Assembly (NCBI RefSeq): GCF_001975825.1
Contig: NZ_MTKN01000074.1
Span: 1 to 36,882, forward strand
From: [Flexibacter] sp. ATCC 35208
GTDB lineage: Bacteria > Bacteroidota > Bacteroidia > Chitinophagales > Chitinophagaceae
Direction: 5' to 3'
Length of the DNA: 36,882 nucleotides
This document shows positions 33,713 through 36,882 of the stretch, in pieces. The position numbers and the translations under genes were made by a program. Under the pieces are notes generated by a model, which was given only the letters and a program-made list of their open reading frames with translations, did no database searches and was not told the origin of the DNA. Position 1 is the first letter of the stretch, and the number at the start of each line of letters is the position of its first letter.

Positions 33713-33745
33713 CAAAGATGACCATTTGAAATGGTTTATATCAAA
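33713..33745 (-). promoter_or_regulatory. dapA: Promoter of dapA with central palindrome
   Basis: On the minus strand TTTG (33742-33745), a 21-bp spacer and CATCTTTG (33713-33720, one mismatch to TAnnTTTG) form a good promoter. The spacer contains the perfect palindrome ACCATTTGAAATGGT (33721-33735), a candidate operator for a regulator of lysine synthesis. The palindrome lacks a T-run, so it is unlikely to be the accA terminator. Confidence 0.55.
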
Positions 33746-33751
33746 TTATTT

Positions 33752-34705
33752 TTAGTGTTCGTCAAAAAAGCCCATGTTACTGTACTTGTCAATACGCTGC
33801 TCGATTCTGGTGTCAGCATCGAACTTCTTCAGTTCGGCCAAAGTTTCTTTGATCTTTTGTTTCAGGATCACCGCCATTTCATCAGGGTTTACGTGCGCGC
33901 CACCCAGCGGTTCATTGATAACACCATCAACGAGACCAAAGTTCTTCATATGATCAGAGGTCAGTTTCAGCTCTTCGGCAGCTTTTTCCTTGAAGTTCCA
34001 GCTACGCCAGAGGATGGTAGAGCAGTTTTCAGGAGAAATTACGGTATACCAGCTGTTTTCCAGCATCAGCACACGATCTCCGATACCGATGCCAAGGGCA
34101 CCACCGGAAGCACCTTCCCCGATAATGATACAGATAACTGGTACACGCAGCTTCACCATTTCAAATATATTGCGGGCAATTGCCTCACCCTGACCACGTT
34201 CTTCGGCTTCCAGACCTGGGTAAGCACCCGGGGTATCTATGAGCGTTACGATAGGCTTGTTGAACTTTTCTGCCAGTTTCATGAGACGCAATGCCTTGCG
34301 ATAGCCTTCAGGATTAGCCATACCAAAGTTGCGGATCTGGCGCATTTTGGTATTTACCCCCTTCTGCTGACCGATAAACATCACTGTTTCGCCATCCAGG
34401 TTGGCGAAACCGCCTACCATCGCCTTATCGTCCTTTACATTCCTGTCGCCATGCAGCTCCACAAAGTTGGTACACATCTTCTCAATGTACGCCAGGGTAT
34501 AGGGCCTATCCGGGTGCCTGCTAAGCAGTACCTTTTGGTAACTGGTCAGATGATCATAGATTTCCTGACGGGTATGAGCGATCTTAGACTCATATTCCAC
34601 CACGGTAGCTGTCACGTCAACACCAGACTTGGCGCCATTCTCTTTCAGTTTTTCCAGCTGATCATACAAGTCCGCAATAGGTTTTTCGAATTCCAGGAAT
34701 TGCAT
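33752..34705 (-). CDS. accA: Acetyl-CoA carboxylase carboxyltransferase subunit alpha
   Basis: AccA is half of the carboxyltransferase that moves the carboxyl group from carboxybiotin to acetyl-CoA to make malonyl-CoA for fatty acid synthesis. The 317-residue product has the normal length and signatures: an N-terminal helical region (LEFEKPIADLYDQLEKLKEN), RHPDRPYTLAYIE, NFGMANPEGYRKALRLMKLA, the oxyanion/CoA segment TLIDTPGAYPGLEAEERGQG, and GEGASGGALGIGIGDRVLML. The zinc-bearing partner AccD is not in the window. The ATG at 34705 gives the standard N-terminus. The region upstream is shared divergently with tRNA-Asp; a TATCTTTA element at 34737-34744 may be its -7 box. Confidence 0.97.
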   Translation of the reverse strand: MQFLEFEKPIADLYDQLEKLKENGAKSGVDVTATVVEYESKIAHTRQEIYDHLTSYQKVLLSRHPDRPYTLAYIEKMCTNFVELHGDRNVKDDKAMVGGFANLDGETVMFIGQQKGVNTKMRQIRNFGMANPEGYRKALRLMKLAEKFNKPIVTLIDTPGAYPGLEAEERGQGEAIARNIFEMVKLRVPVICIIIGEGASGGALGIGIGDRVLMLENSWYTVISPENCSTILWRSWNFKEKAAEELKLTSDHMKNFGLVDGVINEPLGGAHVNPDEMAVILKQKIKETLAELKKFDADTRIEQRIDKYSNMGFFDEH

Positions 34706-34770
34706 ATTTATGTTATAAATTGGTTAAAGTACGGTGTAAAGATAACGGCTTAAATATTTTTTAAAAAAGA

Positions 34771-34803
34771 TTTGCAAAATTGGTTGGTTTGTCGCTATCT
34801 TTG
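34771..34803 (+). promoter_or_regulatory. Promoter of tRNA-Asp
   Basis: TTTG (34771-34774), a 21-bp spacer and TATCTTTG (34796-34803) match the Bacteroidota consensus. Transcription would start near 34810, about 70 nt before the mature tRNA. The leader contains a CGAAGGGAAA/TTTCCTTCG hairpin at 34837-34863. Confidence 0.75.
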
Positions 34804-34879
34804 CAATCCCAAAACGGGAAACACAACAGTGTTAAACGAAGGGAAAAGGATCAGTTTCCTTCGAACTAAAAAGGGAGAA

Positions 34880-34956
34880 GGATCAGTAGTTCAGTTGGTT
34901 AGAATGCCGCCCTGTCACGGCGGAGGTCGCGGGTTCGAGTCCCGTCTGGTCCGCCA
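34880..34956 (+). tRNA. tRNA-Asp (anticodon GTC)
   Basis: A complete 77-nt cloverleaf with encoded CCA (34954-34956). The acceptor stem is GGATCAG with CTGGTCC (one T-G pair), and the anticodon stem is CCGCC/GGCGG around CTGTCAC. The anticodon GTC at 34914-34916 reads aspartate codons, and the T-arm carries GGTTCGAGTCC. Its 3' half borders the integrated element on the right, and the antisense strand of almost the whole gene is read by the restored recombinase frame. It ends directly at a terminator hairpin. Confidence 0.97.
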
Positions 34957-35304
34957 AACCCGACTTCTTGAGAGTAATCTCAGAAAGTCGGGTTTCTCTT
35001 TTCTCCGAAACGCCCGACAGTTCTGCAACGAAGGCAAACATTCTATTCATTTTATCGGTTCGAGGTTGATGCGTTTTCTTGTTATAATAGATTCCTTCAG
35101 GAAATATTCTGAATTGTAACCTTTGCTTTTCTGCGTAATTGCTGGAAGTCCATATGGATGCAGGTTCTGTGACTCTTTTAATAGCCAGTTCAATGTATTT
35201 TTCCAGGTTCGAGGTGTTTATAATTGTTGGTCGTAAATGTTCTAACAGTTCTACTTTCTCCCGGCTGAACTTATGCGCAAATTTCTGGTATAACTCCTGA
35301 TTGA
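34883..35304 (-). pseudogene. Out-of-frame C-terminal part of the serine recombinase, overlapping tRNA-Asp
   Basis: From the A5 run at 35305-35309 downwards, the frame shifted by one base relative to the recombinase gene stays open for about 140 codons. It begins INQELYQKFAHKFSREKVEL and contains KQRLQFRIFPEGIYYNKK, which I recall as a typical C-terminus of Bacteroidota serine recombinases. It then crosses the terminator and the tRNA-Asp gene in antisense, ending GLEPATSAVTGRHSNQLNY before a TGA at 34883-34885. I checked every codon between 34883 and 35304 and found no stop. This is therefore the lost 3' part of the neighbouring gene, joined by a single-base frameshift. Confidence 0.85.
34956..35003 (+). 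terminator. Intrinsic terminator after tRNA-Asp
   Basis: AAACCCGACTT (34956-34966) pairs with AAGTCGGGTTT (34985-34995), with an inner TGAGA/TCTCA pairing (34969-34973 and 34978-34982), followed by CTCTTTTCTC. It is also coding, in antisense, in the restored recombinase frame. Confidence 0.85.
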
Positions 35305-36525
35305 TTTTTCCTCTATAAAGCGTTCTTCCAGATTTTCTATTTTTTGTTCCAGCTCCGTTAACCTCGTTTTATACTGTTTGGCGTTTTCTTCTCTATCTGT
35401 ATTGATTGTTGTAAACAGTTTCCTTAACTGAAGCTGAAACAGGTCAATGTATTTCTCAGGAAGCGTTATTTCGCTCAGAATTGTTTCAAATAACTCATGC
35501 AGCTTTTTAGCACTTACATTACAGGAACATTTACTACCATTATCGCATTTGTAGTAGTACAGGTTCTTACTCTTTACAATATACCCTCTCAGATTCTCTT
35601 TGCAGCTCTCACATTTAATAAATAGCTTTAATGGTAGTTCCTCATTTAACGCATTCCATCTGAAGCCATGTGCAGATTTACTCTTTTCTTCATTTGCCTT
35701 TAAGAATATCTCCTTGCTAATTAGCTTCTCATGCTTCCCTTCGATGACCTCTCCTTTCAAAAATGAGTGAGATAATATACCGCAGTAGAAAGGGTTAATT
35801 AATGCCTTACTGATTGCCTGCTTAGTCAGCTTTAATCCATGCGATTTCAGCCGCCCTAGAATCTCAACCATGCTAATTCCTTCGTTGGCCTTCCACAAGA
35901 ATGCCTTTCGTAATAGCTTACCTTTTTCATTTATCACGATAGTCTTTTCACCATTAGTAGTTACATGATCATATCCAATGGGTGCATGACCAGGCCATTC
36001 ACCGCGTAGCAATCTTTCTTTCATCCCCTCGATAGCCTTTAATCTTCTTAAATCATTATCATATTGGCTAAAAAGAAACAGGATGTTTTGCTGCAATACT
36101 CCAGCTGGATTTTTAGTATCTATCGGCTGAGTGACAGACATAATCAGGATGCCCAGATCCCTCAATTGACGGGAAAGCCAGATAGCATTATCACCGGTGC
36201 GGCTGAAACGGTCAAGACTATATACAATAATTTTAAGATTCCCTTTCTTATGCTTTTTACAAAACTCAATCATGCGCTTGAATTCCTTTCTCTCGTCACT
36301 TGCAGCTGATTCATATGTTCCACCAAAACAGGACAGCACCTTATACTCCTGTTTCAAGGCATATAGATCACAAGCCTTTTTTTGCGTTTCCAGACTTAGA
36401 TTTCCATCTGCTTGTTCTTTTGTTGAAACCCTTGTATAAATAACACACTCCCCATCATCAACAATCAGTGGCTGTGCACCTTTTGCAAACTTTGTAAATA
36501 CGTTTATACTCTTCATATTATTCAA
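35251..36525 (-). CDS. Large serine recombinase/integrase, frameshifted near the C-terminus
   Basis: A site-specific recombinase that would catalyse integration and excision of the element at the right edge. The resolvase catalytic domain (about 25-170) has nucleophile S34 in IYTRVSTKEQ and the arginine motif YSLDRFSRTGD. The Recombinase domain (about 185-290) starts GHAPIGYDHV. A zinc-ribbon with CESC and CDNGSKCSC lies near residues 310-335, and a coiled coil (LTELEQKIENLEERFIEEK) near residues 375-405. The last roughly 18 residues (SIRSYTRNLRISSAGRK) are out of frame. An A5 run at 35305-35309, probably originally A6, shifts reading; restoring it gives a protein of about 547 residues that ends inside tRNA-Asp in antisense. 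Either the gene is inactivated, or ribosomal slippage or a sequencing error explains it. The truncated form keeps all catalytic residues. Confidence 0.88.
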   Translation of the reverse strand: MNNMKSINVFTKFAKGAQPLIVDDGECVIYTRVSTKEQADGNLSLETQKKACDLYALKQEYKVLSCFGGTYESAASDERKEFKRMIEFCKKHKKGNLKIIVYSLDRFSRTGDNAIWLSRQLRDLGILIMSVTQPIDTKNPAGVLQQNILFLFSQYDNDLRRLKAIEGMKERLLRGEWPGHAPIGYDHVTTNGEKTIVINEKGKLLRKAFLWKANEGISMVEILGRLKSHGLKLTKQAISKALINPFYCGILSHSFLKGEVIEGKHEKLISKEIFLKANEEKSKSAHGFRWNALNEELPLKLFIKCESCKENLRGYIVKSKNLYYYKCDNGSKCSCNVSAKKLHELFETILSEITLPEKYIDLFQLQLRKLFTTINTDREENAKQYKTRLTELEQKIENLEERFIEEKSIRSYTRNLRISSAGRK

Positions 36526-36566
36526 TGGATTTGGGTATTGTAAATGCGTAACTAATGAATATTAAT

Positions 36567-36836
36567 TTAAGCTGCCCTGGCGATTTCGTCATTGCCATTT
36601 TCCTTACAGAAAATTTCATACGTAATCAATGCCAGGGCATGAAGTGTGTTTATAATATTTTCTATTTCCTCAGCTGTAGCATCCTTGAATTGAGGAAACT
36701 CCCTTACCTCTTTTTCAGTAAGAAAAAGTCGTTCGTCATTTTCGCTATTAGCTGGTTGTTCCTTTAACCACTCCCGAAAATGTACTATCATTGACATGGG
36801 ATTATATTTTAACTGCAATATATTACAGCTCAACAA
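36567..36836 (-). CDS. Small hypothetical protein of the integrated element
   Basis: An 89-residue protein I do not recognise. Translation may really start at the ATG at 36797 (MSMIVHFREWLKEQPANSEN), giving 76 residues. It has an acidic, helical middle (LTEKEVREFPQFKDATAEEI) and no membrane segment or signal peptide. It precedes the serine recombinase gene by 41 bp on the same strand, so the two are probably co-transcribed, and it may be an accessory or regulatory factor of the element. The rest of the element lies beyond the window. Confidence 0.6.
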   Translation of the reverse strand: MLSCNILQLKYNPMSMIVHFREWLKEQPANSENDERLFLTEKEVREFPQFKDATAEEIENIINTLHALALITYEIFCKENGNDEIARAA

Positions 36837-36882
36837 ACCACTTTCCCACTTATGCTCGATCGTGTGTAATCGGCAATTACAA

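Noticed and set aside
33731..34753. 340-codon plus-strand open frame
   Set aside because: Lies antisense to all of accA, whose signatures are clear; arises from codon bias.
34772..35119. Plus-strand frame running through tRNA-Asp
   Set aside because: Contains the tRNA and is in register with the restored antisense recombinase frame; the tRNA and recombinase explain the sequence.

Overview
The window looks like a chromosomal segment of a Bacteroidota bacterium, most likely Chitinophagaceae (Chitinophaga-like). The evidence is the -33 TTTG / -7 TAnnTTTG promoter signature seen repeatedly, a type IX secretion C-terminal sorting domain, the long Bacteroidota form of IspH, a LytTR regulator paired with a TPR histidine kinase, and a tRNA-Asp whose antisense strand encodes the tail of a recombinase. 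These assignments rest on reading the sequence and recalling families; no database search was made.

Left part (1-14.3 kb) is mostly housekeeping. It holds pyrG, a hotdog acyl-CoA thioesterase convergent with an HD phosphohydrolase, and a 1.05-kb gene-poor stretch with GC-rich foldable sequence. Then comes a siroheme/sulfite-reduction operon on the minus strand (reductase, then uroporphyrinogen-III methyltransferase, then precorrin-2 dehydrogenase), where two enzymes make the siroheme the first one needs. A HAD phosphatase diverges from it. Next are an odd in-frame fusion of the front third of a ketoacyl-ACP synthase III to an unrelated domain, rpsA, a rhomboid protease and ispH.

Middle part (14.4-28.4 kb): a LytTR response regulator/TPR histidine kinase pair, cmk (probably TTG start), and a 9-kb minus-strand cluster of four exported proteins. 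Three share a signal peptide, an N-terminal KSAxLxLxSxxQGLLLPR module, tail-fibre-like beta repeats and a C-terminal GRIY...W module. The fourth carries a type IX sorting domain. The cluster is preceded by about 850 bp of AT-rich non-coding DNA and a small acidic protein gene.

Right part (28.5-36.9 kb): clpC, a STAS-domain protein next to rnz, dapA, accA and tRNA-Asp. Immediately past the tRNA is the end of an integrated element, with a large serine recombinase preceded by a small ORF. The recombinase frame is broken by a one-base loss in an A-run. Restored, it reads on without a stop for about 140 codons, through the tRNA-Asp gene in antisense.

The most interesting items are the recombinase/tRNA-Asp overlap, the truncated synthase fusion, the adhesin-like cluster, and several palindromes inside recognisable promoters (ispH, dapA, sulfite reductase).
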